64,000 nt of DNA from Microvirga flavescens (GTDB lineage Bacteria > Pseudomonadota > Alphaproteobacteria > Rhizobiales > Beijerinckiaceae). A program made the translations under genes and the position numbers. The first letter of the stretch is position 1. Each line of letters opens with the position of its first letter. The notes beneath the pieces were generated by a model, which saw nothing but the letters and a program-made list of their open reading frames with translations, was not told the DNA's origin and made no database searches. Below, piece after piece: positions 24,839 to 34,948 of the stretch. Location of the stretch: NCBI RefSeq assembly GCF_003290125.1, contig NZ_QMKH01000003.1, positions 186,001 through 250,000 of the forward strand, read 5' to 3'.

Positions 24839-26221
24839 TCACTTCGCCAAAGCCGCCAGAATGCGCGCCCAGCTGCGGGTGCCTTTGTGGAAGCTCTTGA
24901 GGTCGTACTTCTCGTTCGGCGAGTGGATGCGGTCGTCATCGAGACCAAAGCCGACGAAGAGCGTGTCGAGGCCGAGCGTGCGCTTGAAATCGCCGCCGAC
25001 CGGGATCGAACCACCCATGCCGATGACGATAGGATCCTTGTTCCATTCGTCGTGAAGTGCGGACTTAGCCGCCGTCAGTGCGGAGAAATCGTGCGGCAAG
25101 GCCAGCGCGCGCGAGCCCTTGTGCTTGATGAATTCCACCGAGCAATCGGAGGGAATGCGCTCCTGCACGAAGGCGTGGAAGTTGTTCGAGATCTTCTCGG
25201 GGTCCTGATCGCCGACGAGGCGGAACGAGATCTTGCAGCTCGCCTCGGCTGCGATCACCGTCTTGGTGCCCTCGCCCGTATAGCCGCCGATGATGCCGTT
25301 GACGTCGCAGGTGGGACGCGACTGGATCTGCTCGATCAGCATGCGGCCCTTCTCACCGGCGGATTTCTTGAGGCCGACCTGGCCGAGGAAGTCTTCCTCG
25401 GTAAGATTGAGCTTCTTCCACTGTTCCAGAACCTGCGTCGGTGTCTCCGGCACGCCGTCATAGAAGTTCTTGATGGTGATGCGCCCGTCAACATCGTGAA
25501 TGTCCGCGATGATCTTCGACAGAACATGGATCGGATTGCGCGCCGCGCCGCCGAACGAGCCTGAGTGCAGGTCGCGATCGGCACAACGCACGATCACTTC
25601 CTCGTAGACCATACCGCGAAGCGAGGACGTGATGGCGGGCGTGTTCTGGTCCCACATCCCCGTGTCGCAAACAAGCGCGACATCGGCCTTCAGTTCACCC
25701 TTGTTCGCCTCGATGAACTCGGGGAGAAACTTCGAGCCATCCTCTTCCGCGCCTTCCACAAGGAACGTGATGTTGATGGGCAGCGAACCCGTGACGGCCT
25801 TCCACGCGCGACAGGCCTCCACGAAGGTCATTACCTGTCCCTTGTCGTCGGCGGAGCCGCGCGCGCTGATGACTTTCCGGCCATCCGGCAGGGTAGCGAT
25901 CTTCGGCTCGAAGGGCGGCGTGTCCCACAGGTTCAACGGATCGACAGGCTGCACATCGTAGTGACCGTAGAACAGCACATGAGGCTTCGCATCGCCCTTG
26001 GCGTGGGCGACGACGGCGGGGTGGCCGCCGGTCTCACGCAGAGACGCATCGATGCCAAAGCTCTTCAACTCGTCCACAAGCCACTGCCCGGCCTTGCGGC
26101 AATGGTCCTTGTAGGCCGGATCGGTGGAGATCGAGGGCACTTTGAGCCAGTGAAAAAGGCGCTCGAGAGAAGCATCGAGATCCGCATCGATACGGGCGAG
26201 AACTTGGTTGATCTGAGACAT
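24839..26221 (-). CDS. M20 family metallopeptidase (dipeptidase-like)
   Basis: The 460-residue zinc-dependent peptidase is of the M20/ArgE/DapE superfamily. Metal ligands lie in FYGHYDVQPVD, ARGSADDKGQ and the EGAEEDGS segment carrying the catalytic Glu. The dimerisation lid follows, and a final His lies in DDRIHSPNEKYD. It resembles the CNDP/dipeptidase branch in length and in the PPFEPKI segment. It is presumably cytoplasmic and processes di- or oligopeptides; the substrate is not defined. The start MSQINQVLARID is the usual N-terminus. The HerA-like gene lies downstream on the same strand, 86 bases away. Confidence 0.9.
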   Translation of the reverse strand: MSQINQVLARIDADLDASLERLFHWLKVPSISTDPAYKDHCRKAGQWLVDELKSFGIDASLRETGGHPAVVAHAKGDAKPHVLFYGHYDVQPVDPLNLWDTPPFEPKIATLPDGRKVISARGSADDKGQVMTFVEACRAWKAVTGSLPINITFLVEGAEEDGSKFLPEFIEANKGELKADVALVCDTGMWDQNTPAITSSLRGMVYEEVIVRCADRDLHSGSFGGAARNPIHVLSKIIADIHDVDGRITIKNFYDGVPETPTQVLEQWKKLNLTEEDFLGQVGLKKSAGEKGRMLIEQIQSRPTCDVNGIIGGYTGEGTKTVIAAEASCKISFRLVGDQDPEKISNNFHAFVQERIPSDCSVEFIKHKGSRALALPHDFSALTAAKSALHDEWNKDPIVIGMGGSIPVGGDFKRTLGLDTLFVGFGLDDDRIHSPNEKYDLKSFHKGTRSWARILAALAK

Positions 26222-26307
26222 CTGTCCGACTTCTTAGGATGATCTGCGTGAAGCGGCTGCACCCTGCATCCCACAGGAGTGCGCCGCAAGAGGAAAGAGT
26301 CTGGAGC

Positions 26308-27846
26308 CTACCGCCGCAAAATTCCACCGAGCGTCCCGCGCACGATGGCGCGGCCAATGGAGCCGCCCTGCCGACCGCCGATTGATTTGCCTATTTCGGC
26401 CGCGAGACTGCCGACTGTCTGGTTGACGACCGTGCGCGTAACCTCGCGCGTCACGCGCTGCGTCATGGTCATGGTGCCCTTGCGCTGCCCGTTCGTGCCG
26501 AAAAGATTGCCGAGCATGTCGAGAATGCCGCCGCCCCCTTGCGCGGCCTGCGCATCAGCCGCCGCCTTTTGAGCGCGCGCCGCCAGCATTTCGTAGGCGG
26601 AATCGGAATCGATGGACTGATCATATTTGCCGCGCATGGGACTTGCGGCGATGATCTGTTGCCGCAAGGCGTCATCGATGGGGCCGACCTGCGCCATCGG
26701 CGGCGCGATCCAGGTGCGCTCCACCATCGAGGGCGAGCCTTTTCCTTCGAGGGTGGAAACCAGAGCTTCGCCGACACCAAGCTCGGTGATGGCCTTCTCC
26801 GTGTCGAAAGCAGGATTCTGGCGGAAGGTCTGCGCCGCGACGCGAACAGCCTTCTGCTCGCGCGGCGTATAGGCGCGCAAGGCGTGTTGAATGCGGTTGC
26901 CGAGCTGGGCCAGCACCGTCTCCGGCACGTCGGCGGGATTTTGCGTGATGAAATAGATGCCGACGCCCTTCGAGCGGATGAGGCGCACCACACGCTCCAC
27001 GGTCTCGATCAACGCTTTCGGCGCATCGGAAAAGAGAAGATGCGCCTCGTCGAAAAAGAAGACGAGCTTGGGCTGATCGAGATCGCCGACCTCCGGCAGT
27101 TCCTCGAACAGTTCCGACATCAGCCACAACAGGAAAGTGGCGTAGAGGCGTGGATTGTTCATGAGCTTGTCGGCGGCGAGAATGTTCACCACCCCGCGCC
27201 CGTCACGGTCGGTGCGCATCAGGTCCTTGATGTTGAGCGCGGGCTCGCCCAGAAATTCCTGACCACGCTGATTTTCCAGAACGAGCAATTGCCGCTGGAT
27301 CGTGCCGACGGTGGCTTTCGACACATTGCCGTAGGTCGTGGTGAGTTCGGACGCGCTTTCCGAAATCAGTTGCAGCAGCGCCCGCAGGTCCTTCAGGTCG
27401 AGGAGCAGCAGACCCTGTTCGTCGGCGATGCGGAAGGCGATGTTGAGCACACCCTCCTGCACGTCGTTGAGATCGAGAAGGCGGGACAGAAGCAGCGGCC
27501 CGATCTCGGAGATCGTCGCGCGGACACGATGTCCTTCCTCGCCAAAGAGATCCCAGAACACTGTCGGGAATTGGTCGGGCCTGTATTCGATGCCGAGCTC
27601 CTTGGCGCGTTTCACGAAGGCATCCTTGGCATTGCCGGGCGCGGCGATGCCTGAAAGATCGCCCTTGATGTCGGCGGCGAAAACCGGGACCCCGGCATTG
27701 GAGAAGCCTTCGGCCAGAACCTGAAGGGTGACGGTCTTGCCGGTGCCGGTGGCCCCGGTAATAAGGCCGTGGCGGTTGGCGAGCTTCAGGTCGAGATATT
27801 CGGGCTTCGTGCCGCCACCGATGAAAATCTTGCCTTCTTCGAGCAT
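26308..27846 (-). CDS. HerA-like ATPase (DUF853/YjgR family)
   Basis: The 512-residue P-loop ATPase is of the HerA/FtsK superfamily, YjgR branch. Walker A is [10 protein letters not shown] at residues 31-40 and Walker B is in [12 protein letters not shown]. An [20 protein letters not shown] sensor region follows, with an arginine-rich end. The N-terminal [11 protein letters not shown] is typical. YjgR is uncharacterised; DNA translocation is inferred from the fold. GGAGG lies 8 bases before the ATG at 27846. The C-terminus contains a Gly/Arg-rich tail ([18 protein letters not shown]). No NurA-like partner or defence gene is adjacent, so a housekeeping role is more likely than a defence system. 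Confidence 0.9.
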   Translation of the reverse strand: MLEEGKIFIGGGTKPEYLDLKLANRHGLITGATGTGKTVTLQVLAEGFSNAGVPVFAADIKGDLSGIAAPGNAKDAFVKRAKELGIEYRPDQFPTVFWDLFGEEGHRVRATISEIGPLLLSRLLDLNDVQEGVLNIAFRIADEQGLLLLDLKDLRALLQLISESASELTTTYGNVSKATVGTIQRQLLVLENQRGQEFLGEPALNIKDLMRTDRDGRGVVNILAADKLMNNPRLYATFLLWLMSELFEELPEVGDLDQPKLVFFFDEAHLLFSDAPKALIETVERVVRLIRSKGVGIYFITQNPADVPETVLAQLGNRIQHALRAYTPREQKAVRVAAQTFRQNPAFDTEKAITELGVGEALVSTLEGKGSPSMVERTWIAPPMAQVGPIDDALRQQIIAASPMRGKYDQSIDSDSAYEMLAARAQKAAADAQAAQGGGGILDMLGNLFGTNGQRKGTMTMTQRVTREVTRTVVNQTVGSLAAEIGKSIGGRQGGSIGRAIVRGTLGGILRR

Positions 27847-28072
27847 CGTGTCCTCCAGCTTCCCCTACAGTCATAGAGGGCACCGTAACTTGTTTCCACT
27901 CTCCGCTTAAAACAGCAGAAGATTCAACTGCAACCGGCGATGCGGCGGGATACCGAAAGAGCATCACCCATAAGGGTCCTGGACACCTTTCCGGCGCGGG
28001 ACTTTTCGATTGGGGTTTTTCGGCTAAATAGTTTACAGCTAAACCATAATCGAGAACCACCAGGAGAATCAT

Positions 28073-28450
28073 ATGGAAGAGCTCATCGCCCGCATCACGC
28101 AAAAGACCGGCCTCGACGCCGCCACGGCCACCAAGGCCATCGGCATGATCCTGGCCTTTCTCAAAAAAGAGGGCCCCACGGCGGAGGTCGGCCAACTTCT
28201 CGCCGCCCTGCCGGGAGCGGAGGAGGCTATCGCTCAGGCTGGAGGCGGCGGTGGCGGGCTCCTGGGAATGATGGGCTCGCTCGGCGGTGGCGTCATGGCC
28301 CTCGGCGGCCAGCTCATGGGCGCCGGCGTCTCCATGAACCAGATGCAACCCTTGGGCCGCGAATTGTTCGCCTATGGGCGTGAAAAGGCCGGAGAAGACG
28401 TGATGGGGCCGATTGTGGGCGCGGTTCCCGGCCTGTCCCAGTTCGTCTAA
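28073..28450 (+). CDS. Small DUF2267-like helical protein
   Basis: The 125-residue protein has an N-terminal helical module resembling DUF2267 (EELIARITQKTGLDAATATK and IGMILAFLKKEGP), a Gly-rich hinge (GGGGGGLLGMMGSLGGG) and a C-terminal helix (GRELFAYGREKAGEDVMGPI). The function is unknown; related small proteins sense quorum or bind DNA in unproven ways. AGGAG lies about 6 bases before the ATG. It is divergent from the HerA-like gene. Confidence 0.7.
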   Translation: MEELIARITQKTGLDAATATKAIGMILAFLKKEGPTAEVGQLLAALPGAEEAIAQAGGGGGGLLGMMGSLGGGVMALGGQLMGAGVSMNQMQPLGRELFAYGREKAGEDVMGPIVGAVPGLSQFV

Positions 28451-28571
28451 TTCCAAAGACTGGCTTCAACCGCCTAGCCGGAGCCGGTAACGGCATGCAA
28501 AATGCCGCCGAAAGAGCCGGAGCACTCGTACGATTTCATCTGCGAGCGCTTCGAAATAGTCTTATTTCGGC

Positions 28572-28628
28572 GCATTTTACGGCGCACACGGGTGCCTATC
28601 CGGTTCCCGTCTGCCCGATCATGCTCTA
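28572..28628 (+). repeat. Hyphomicrobiales-type dispersed palindrome, copy 1 (degenerate left arm)
   Basis: CCGGTTCCC (28600-28608) followed by GATCATGCTCTA (28617-28628) matches the right half of a repeat common in this order. The left arm (GCAT at 28572) is eroded. It ends 13 bases before the ATG of the methylmalonyl-CoA mutase small subunit. A second copy in the same orientation is at 38528-38576. Confidence 0.6.
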
Positions 28629-28641
28629 GAGGCCCCGCCAT

Positions 28642-30591
28642 ATGGACGACCTGCCCCTCGCTTCCGAGTTTCCCGCCGCCACACGCGAGCAGTGGCTCCG
28701 ACTGGTCGAAGGGGTTTTGAAAGGCGCGGATTTCGACAAGAAGCTTGTCGGACGAACCTATGACGGGCTCACCATTCAACCGCTCTACCCCAAGGCGGAA
28801 GGGGCAACGCCGATTTCCCGCGCCGAAGCGGGCCCTTGGCGGGTCGCGCAGCGAATCGACCATCCCGATCCGCAAAAGGCCAATGAACTCGCCCTCGCAG
28901 ACCTTGAAGGTGGAGCGGACGCGCTCGTTCTCGTGACCGACAAGGCCCCGGCGGCCCGTGGCTTCGGTGTCCGAGTCGAAGATCTCGATACCCTCGACAA
29001 AGCCCTGACCGGGGTGATGCTCGACCTGATCCACCTGCGCCTCGACGCCGGCGGACGTGGGCGGCAAATGGCGGCGCTGCTGATCGCCCTGTGCGAGCGG
29101 CGCGGGCTCAAGCTCTCCAATCTCTCCCTCGATCTTGGCCTTGATCCCATCGGAGCGATGGCGGCCACCGGAAACCTCTCCGCATCGTGGAACACGGTCA
29201 GCGCGCGCGCGGCTCAGACCTTGGGAGATCTGACCTCGAAGGGCTTCACGGGGCGAGCTTTCCTGGCGGACGGACGCCCCTATCACGAGGCGGGCGCGAG
29301 CGAAGCGCAGGAGCTGGCGGCAGTACTCGCCACTGGCCTTGCCTATATGCGAACTCTGGAAGCGGGCGGGCATTCGCTTGATACCGCGCGCCGGGCGCTC
29401 GCCTTCCTCCTCGTCGCCGATGCGGACGAGTTTCTCACGGTCGCCAAGTTCCGCGCCCTGCGCCGCCTTTGGGCGCGCGTGGAAGAGGCCTGCGGGCTCA
29501 CACCCGTGCCGCTTCGCCTCCATGCCGAAACCGCGTGGCGGATGACGACGCGGCGCGACCCGTGGGTGAACATGCTGCGCGGAACCATCGCAGCCTTTTC
29601 CGCCGGGATCGGCGGGGCCGACGCCGTAACGGTTCTTCCCTTCACAGCGCCCCTCGGCCTGCCAGACGCGTTCGCGCGCCGCGTCGCCCGCAACACGCAG
29701 CTCATCCTGCTCGACGAGGCCAACCTTGCCCGCGTGGCGGACCCCGCCGCCGGGGCCGGCGGGTTCGAGGCGCTCACGGATGCACTCTGCGAGAAGGCCT
29801 GGACGCTGTTCCAGGAGATCGAACGCGAAGGCGGCATCGTCGAAAGCCTCAAGCAAGAAGCATTGCAAAGCCGCATCGCGGAAACGCGAAGCGCTCGCGC
29901 CAAGGCCATCGCCACGCGGAAAGATCCGATCACCGGAACGAGCGAATTCCCCAATCTCCACGAGGCGGATGTGGCGGTACTCATGCCGTCGCCGTCCTCC
30001 GGCGGACAGACGGACCTCGAAAAAGCCCCTCTGCCCGAAGCTGCTTTCGCATCCCTCGTTCAGGCTGCAAGCACAGGCGCGTCCGTGTCGGCGCTCGCCG
30101 CATCGGCCCCAGGCCCCGATCCGGTAAGCGTCGAGCCTCTCCCATCCCACCGCACGGCCGAACCCTTCGAGACGCTGCGGGATGCCGCCGACGCCGTCTT
30201 CGCGAAAACCGGATCGCGACCGAAGGTCTTCCTCGCCAATCTCGGACCTGTCGCCGCCTTCACCGCGCGCGCGACCTTCGCCAAGAACTTCTTCGAGGCT
30301 GGTGGCATCGAGGCCTTGAGCAACGACGGCTTCTCCTCCCTCGACGACCTTGTCGCCGCCGCGCGAAAGAGCGGTGCGAAGCTTGTCTGCCTGTGCTCGT
30401 CGGATGAGATATACCAAAGCCACGCTGTCGATGCCGCTACAGCGCTGAAGAAAGCAGGCCTCAATGCCCTCTATCTCGCAGGCCGCCCCGGCGACCTGCA
30501 GGAGAGCCTGACAAAGGCAGGCATCGGCAACTTCATCTTCGTCGGGTGCGACGTGCTCAAGATTTTAAGCGAGGCGCAGGCTGGGACTTAA
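28642..30591 (+). CDS. mutA: Methylmalonyl-CoA mutase small (beta) subunit
   Basis: This is the non-catalytic partner of the adenosylcobalamin-dependent mutase that interconverts (R)-methylmalonyl-CoA and succinyl-CoA in propionate and branched-chain degradation. The 649-residue protein has the TIM-barrel half (YDGLTIQPLYPKAEG; LRLHAETAWRMTTRRDPWVN; CEKAWTLFQEIEREGGI) and a degenerate flavodoxin-like end (RPKVFLANLGPVAAFTARA). It lacks the DxHxxG cobalamin motif, as expected for this subunit. It overlaps the end of the convergent DUF817 gene by 35 bases, and the large subunit is separated from it by that gene. Confidence 0.93.
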   Translation: MDDLPLASEFPAATREQWLRLVEGVLKGADFDKKLVGRTYDGLTIQPLYPKAEGATPISRAEAGPWRVAQRIDHPDPQKANELALADLEGGADALVLVTDKAPAARGFGVRVEDLDTLDKALTGVMLDLIHLRLDAGGRGRQMAALLIALCERRGLKLSNLSLDLGLDPIGAMAATGNLSASWNTVSARAAQTLGDLTSKGFTGRAFLADGRPYHEAGASEAQELAAVLATGLAYMRTLEAGGHSLDTARRALAFLLVADADEFLTVAKFRALRRLWARVEEACGLTPVPLRLHAETAWRMTTRRDPWVNMLRGTIAAFSAGIGGADAVTVLPFTAPLGLPDAFARRVARNTQLILLDEANLARVADPAAGAGGFEALTDALCEKAWTLFQEIEREGGIVESLKQEALQSRIAETRSARAKAIATRKDPITGTSEFPNLHEADVAVLMPSPSSGGQTDLEKAPLPEAAFASLVQAASTGASVSALAASAPGPDPVSVEPLPSHRTAEPFETLRDAADAVFAKTGSRPKVFLANLGPVAAFTARATFAKNFFEAGGIEALSNDGFSSLDDLVAAARKSGAKLVCLCSSDEIYQSHAVDAATALKKAGLNALYLAGRPGDLQESLTKAGIGNFIFVGCDVLKILSEAQAGT

Positions 30592-31483
30592 GATTCTCAT
30601 CCATGTTCTTGGGCCGATTCACGACCGACACGAGCACATAGGAGATAATCATCAAAAGGAACCACGAACCGAGCTTCGCGAGTGACACCATCGACCAGCC
30701 CTTGAGCTGATTGGGGTAAAGCCAGGCTCCGGTGAATGTTCCGATATTTTCTGCGAACCAGATGAACAAGGTCACGAGAAAGAAGCCGAGCAGAAGCGGC
30801 ATGCGTCGATGCACACGCCAGACCTTGAAGTAGATGGTGGTGCGCCCGAAGAGAAGGGCTACCAAACAGAACAGCACATAACGGAAATCGGCGACGTAAT
30901 GATGCGCAAAGAAATTTACATAGATCGCCAGCGATAACGCCGTCGTCGCCACGAGTGGTGGATGATGTGTGAAGCGAAAGTCGAACAAGCGCCACGCACG
31001 CGCGCCATAGGAGCCTATGGCTGCATACATAAACCCGGTAAACAACGGAACGCCGCCGAGGCGGAAGAAGCTCGGCTCCGGATAAATCCAGGAGCCGACC
31101 TTTGTCTTGAACAGCTCCATGACGGTGCCGACAAGATGAAAGACCAAAATCGTCTTGGCTTCATCGAGGGTTTCCAGCTTGAACGCCAGCAAGACGACCT
31201 GAAACGCGAGCGCCGCCAGAAAAATGAAATCGTACCGAGCGAGAGCAGCATCTCGCGGATACCAGAAATGCGTTGCGATGAGCAACGCACACATCAGCCC
31301 TCCAAAAAGGCAGGCCCAGCCCTGCTTGATGCCGAAACGCAAGAACTCGTAAACGCCAGCGACGATAGGCCCGCGGGCCTCCGCCACCTGCCCCCAACGC
31401 TCCTCTGCCTCGATAAAGCGCTCGATCGGCGGCCAGAGGTGTGCGGCGCTCTCGGGACGAGGCACGGGACGGCGGACCAGCAT
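30557..31483 (-). CDS. DUF817 integral membrane protein
   Basis: The 308-residue polytopic protein has about 8 membrane spans. Family hallmarks include GIKQGWACLFGGLM, LETLDEAKTILVFHLVGTVMELFKTKVGSW (split over two helices), GGVPLFTGFMYAAIGSY, and ENIGTFTGAWLYPNQ. The function is unknown. I chose the ATG at 31483 (MLVRRPVPRPE) over one at 31540, which would add 19 residues and lies in an AT-rich, promoter-like segment. Inserted on the opposite strand between the two mutase subunit genes, it overlaps the small subunit 3' end. Confidence 0.88.
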   Translation of the reverse strand: MLVRRPVPRPESAAHLWPPIERFIEAEERWGQVAEARGPIVAGVYEFLRFGIKQGWACLFGGLMCALLIATHFWYPRDAALARYDFIFLAALAFQVVLLAFKLETLDEAKTILVFHLVGTVMELFKTKVGSWIYPEPSFFRLGGVPLFTGFMYAAIGSYGARAWRLFDFRFTHHPPLVATTALSLAIYVNFFAHHYVADFRYVLFCLVALLFGRTTIYFKVWRVHRRMPLLLGFFLVTLFIWFAENIGTFTGAWLYPNQLKGWSMVSLAKLGSWFLLMIISYVLVSVVNRPKNMDENLKSQPAPRLKS

Positions 31484-31636
31484 GAAAACTCTCGAAAATG
31501 CTATATTATTTCCATAAGCATCGATGAGCTGCCCTGTCAAAGGCCGGACCGCGACCTTTTAAGGATAGCCTCCCCCGAGCGGAGGGCCTAAAATTGGAAC
31601 ATTCTGTTGCTTCATTTCGAGAGCGTTGACTGAGCG

Positions 31637-33799
31637 ATGGCCCACATTCCGGATTTCTCGAACGTCGCTTGGGCGAATGCCTCATCCTCCGCCGCTGCCG
31701 CGGGCGGCGAGCCGTGGCTGACGCCGGAGGGGATTGCGGTCAAGGCCAGTTACGGCCCTGCAGATCGTAAGGGACTCGATTTTCTCGATACCTATCCGGG
31801 TATCGCGCCGTTTCTGCGCGGCCCCTATCCCACTATGTACGTGAACCAGCCGTGGACCGTGCGCCAATATGCGGGCTTCTCCACGGCAGAGGATTCGAAC
31901 GCGTTCTACCGGCGCAACCTCGCGGCGGGGCAGAAGGGCCTTTCCGTCGCGTTCGACCTCGCGACCCATCGCGGCTACGACTCGGACCATCCGCGCGTTG
32001 CGGGCGACGTCGGCATGGCGGGGGTTGCCATCGACTCGATCTACGACATGCGCACACTGTTTGCGGGCATCCCGCTCGACCAGATGAGCGTGTCGATGAC
32101 CATGAACGGCGCGGTGCTGCCGGTGCTCGCGCTCTATATCGTCGCGGCGGAAGAACAGGGCGTGCCGCAGGTCAAGCTCTCGGGCACGATTCAGAACGAC
32201 ATTCTCAAAGAGTTCATGGTGCGTAACACCTACATCTACCCGCCCAAGGGTTCGATGCGCATCATCTCGGACATTTTCGCTTACACTTCGCAGAACATGC
32301 CGAAGTTCAACTCGATCTCGATCTCCGGCTACCACATGCAGGAGGCGGGAGCGACGCAGGATCTCGAACTCGCCTACACCCTTGCCGACGGCGTCGAATA
32401 CATCCGCGCCGGGATTCAGGCCGGCCTCACCATCGACCAATTCGCGCCGCGCCTGTCCTTCTTCTGGGCCATCGGCATGAACTTCTTCATGGAAGTCGCC
32501 AAGATGCGCGCGGCGCGGCTTCTGTGGGCGAAGCTCGTGAAGGGCTTCAACCCGCAGAGCGAAAAATCGCTGCCGCTGCGCACGCACTCGCAGACATCCG
32601 GTTGGTCGCTGACGGCGCAGGACGTGTTCAACAACGTCTCGCGTACCTGCATCGAGGCGATGGCGGCAACGCAAGGACACACACAATCGCTCCACACCAA
32701 CGCGCTCGATGAAGCACTGGCGCTGCCCACCGATTTCTCCGCGCGCATTGCCCGCAACACGCAGCTCTTCCTGCAGCAGGAAAGCGGAACGACGCGCATC
32801 GTCGATCCGTGGGGCGGCTCGTACTATGTCGAGCGCCTGACGCAGGAACTCGCGCACAAGGCGTGGGAGCACATTCAGGAAGTCGAGAGCCTCGGCGGCA
32901 TGGCAAAGGCCATCGAGGCGGGCGTGCCGAAACTCAAGATCGAGGAAGCCGCCGCGCGCACGCAGGCGCGCATCGATTCAGGTCATCAGAAGATCATCGG
33001 CGTGAACTGCTTCAAGCCGATGGACGAAGCCCCTATCGAAATCCTCAAGGTCGACAACGCCGCCGTGCGCGCGCGCCAGATCGAAAAGCTTCAACGCCTC
33101 AAAGCCGAGCGCAACCAGGCCGATGTGACGGCGGCGCTCGAAGCGCTCTCCAATGGCGCGTCGTCGGGCCAGGGCAACCTTCTCGATCTCGCCGTGAAGG
33201 CCGCACGCGCCAAGGCGACGGTGGGCGAAATTTCAGCAGCGCTGGAAAAGGTGTGGGGCCGTCACGTCGCCTCGATCAAGGCGATTTCCGGCGTCTACAA
33301 ACGGGAGATGGGCATGGGTTCACCTGCCGTGGAGCAAGTGCTGCACCTCGTCGAGGAGTTCGAGCACAACGATGGCCGCCGTCCGCGTATCCTCGTCGCC
33401 AAGATGGGGCAGGACGGGCACGACCGCGGCCAGAAGGTCATCGCCTCGGCCTTCGCCGATCTCGGCTTTGACGTCGATATCGGCCCGCTCTTCGCCACTC
33501 CGGCGGAAGCCGCGCGGCAGGCCATCGAGAACGACGTCCATATCGTCGGCGTGTCGTCCCTCGCGGCGGGTCATCTCACCCTCGTTCCGGAGCTGAAGGC
33601 GGAACTCGCGAAGTACGGCCGCGACGACATCATGATCGTCGTCGGCGGCGTCATCCCACCGCAGGATTTCGATGCGCTGATGAAGGCCGGAGCGTCCGCC
33701 ATCTTCCCGCCCGGCACCGTCATCGCGGATGCGGCTGTCGGGCTGATTGGCGAATTGAACCGCAGGCTCGGATACAAGTCGAAGGTCGCGGCGGAATAG
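31637..33799 (+). CDS. mutB: Methylmalonyl-CoA mutase large (alpha, catalytic) subunit
   Basis: This 720-residue catalytic subunit carries the substrate barrel and the cobalamin domain. The barrel shows [58 protein letters not shown] and [10 protein letters not shown]. The B12 domain has Asp593-x-His595 within GQDGHDRGQ, followed by the GVSSLAAGH and GGVIPPQDF loops, typical of base-off, His-on binding. No cobalamin riboswitch is evident upstream. With the small subunit and MeaB it forms a functional set, although each gene is separated by an opposite-strand gene. Confidence 0.96.
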   Translation: MAHIPDFSNVAWANASSSAAAAGGEPWLTPEGIAVKASYGPADRKGLDFLDTYPGIAPFLRGPYPTMYVNQPWTVRQYAGFSTAEDSNAFYRRNLAAGQKGLSVAFDLATHRGYDSDHPRVAGDVGMAGVAIDSIYDMRTLFAGIPLDQMSVSMTMNGAVLPVLALYIVAAEEQGVPQVKLSGTIQNDILKEFMVRNTYIYPPKGSMRIISDIFAYTSQNMPKFNSISISGYHMQEAGATQDLELAYTLADGVEYIRAGIQAGLTIDQFAPRLSFFWAIGMNFFMEVAKMRAARLLWAKLVKGFNPQSEKSLPLRTHSQTSGWSLTAQDVFNNVSRTCIEAMAATQGHTQSLHTNALDEALALPTDFSARIARNTQLFLQQESGTTRIVDPWGGSYYVERLTQELAHKAWEHIQEVESLGGMAKAIEAGVPKLKIEEAAARTQARIDSGHQKIIGVNCFKPMDEAPIEILKVDNAAVRARQIEKLQRLKAERNQADVTAALEALSNGASSGQGNLLDLAVKAARAKATVGEISAALEKVWGRHVASIKAISGVYKREMGMGSPAVEQVLHLVEEFEHNDGRRPRILVAKMGQDGHDRGQKVIASAFADLGFDVDIGPLFATPAEAARQAIENDVHIVGVSSLAAGHLTLVPELKAELAKYGRDDIMIVVGGVIPPQDFDALMKAGASAIFPPGTVIADAAVGLIGELNRRLGYKSKVAAE

Positions 33800-33802
33800 G
33801 TT

Positions 33803-34798
33803 TCAGCGCGCCCGTTCGATGGCGCGCTTGATGACCTGCTGCACGTCCTTGTTCGACAGGAACAGGTCGTGGTTGATGATGCCGCCGCCGAAGTCGGAGG
33901 CGTCGGCCACCTTCACCCCAAGCTCCTCGAGCCGGCCGCGATCCGCCGCGCCGGCGCGTACGATGCCACCGGCGAGACGGCTCGAGACGGCGAGCGCCCG
34001 GTCGTTCGTGGAGCTGATGACGGTGATCTTCTGCGCATCCGCGCCAAGATGTTCAACACCGCGCGCGAACAGGTCGATATCGATATCGGGAGCCGCCAGC
34101 ACCACCGCGCCGATCCGCGACATGGCGCTCTCGCCGCCGGAGGCGCGCAGCATTCGCAGGGTTTCGAGGGTCAGCAATGTTCCCATGCTGTGCGCCACGA
34201 TATGGACGCGGCCGCCGCTCGGCGAGTTGGCGAGCGCGGTCAGAAGATCCTGCAACGCATCCCGCGACCACATGGCGCTTTCACGGTCGCTGACATAGCT
34301 GAAGGTGGAACCGGCGGACGGCCAGGTGAACAAGCCTGTCACGCCGGTAAACCCGATGCCGCTCGAAAGTTGCGCCGCCGAGACCGTCGCGGTTTCAAAG
34401 CTTTCGCGATAGCCGTGAATGTAGAGAACGACGTCCTGTCCAAGGGCCTCCTGCGCGAAGGCTTGCGCCGCTCTCTTGCGAACCACATCATCCACGGACC
34501 TGATGTCCCAATCGGAGAGCGTGACGCGTCCGAGCATCGAACGATCCGGCGCTTTCATGTTCGCCTTCGCGAAGATGAGATCGGGGGAGCGTTGCGCGCT
34601 GAACCACGGGGCTTGAAGAGGGTTGCCGACCGGCAGGCGCGTTGTTGCCACGAAAACCGTCGGGTCCCGGCTCAGGGCCGCGGCCCTCTGCGGCACGAGG
34701 GGGCTGCCGACGTCGCCGTCGCTTCCAATGCAGCCCGCGAGAGCGAGCGTCATCAATCCGGCAAGGGCAAGGCGTGCGGTACGAGAGAAGAAGGGCAT
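33803..34798 (-). CDS. Alpha/beta hydrolase lipoprotein (DUF900 type)
   Basis: The 331-residue protein has a lipoprotein signal peptide ending in LALAGC, so it should be lipid-anchored in the periplasm. The DUF900-like hydrolase domain shows [15 protein letters not shown], the nucleophile elbow [11 protein letters not shown] with its Ser, an Asp in [12 protein letters not shown] and a His in [13 protein letters not shown]. It is probably an esterase; the substrate is unknown. The ATG at 34798 places the signal peptide at the N-terminus. The gene ends 3 bases after the mutB stop and is divergent from meaB. Confidence 0.88.
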   Translation of the reverse strand: MPFFSRTARLALAGLMTLALAGCIGSDGDVGSPLVPQRAAALSRDPTVFVATTRLPVGNPLQAPWFSAQRSPDLIFAKANMKAPDRSMLGRVTLSDWDIRSVDDVVRKRAAQAFAQEALGQDVVLYIHGYRESFETATVSAAQLSSGIGFTGVTGLFTWPSAGSTFSYVSDRESAMWSRDALQDLLTALANSPSGGRVHIVAHSMGTLLTLETLRMLRASGGESAMSRIGAVVLAAPDIDIDLFARGVEHLGADAQKITVISSTNDRALAVSSRLAGGIVRAGAADRGRLEELGVKVADASDFGGGIINHDLFLSNKDVQQVIKRAIERAR

Positions 34799-34948
34799 GG
34801 TGAAAGTGCAATCGACCTGGGAAAGACCCCTGTCTTGCGCCCGATCATGGCGAGCACAAGGCGGGCCTGGCACATTCTTCCACGCCATGCGAAATCATGG
34901 TCAACAATCGGTTACACAGGTGCGCAAAACAATGCTAGTTCATGGCGC

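Noticed and set aside
26308-27846. HerA-like ATPase as part of a defence system
   Set aside because: No NurA, Sir2, nuclease or other defence partner is adjacent. The sequence matches the widespread YjgR/DUF853 housekeeping branch.
31541-31636. Cobalamin riboswitch upstream of the mutase large subunit
   Set aside because: The gap is under 100 bases and no B12-box-like conserved core was visible. The region upstream of the small subunit also lacks one.
33869-34948. N-terminal extension of the MeaB frame by 360 codons
   Set aside because: The extension is antisense to the lipoprotein hydrolase gene. Family alignment places the start at 34949.
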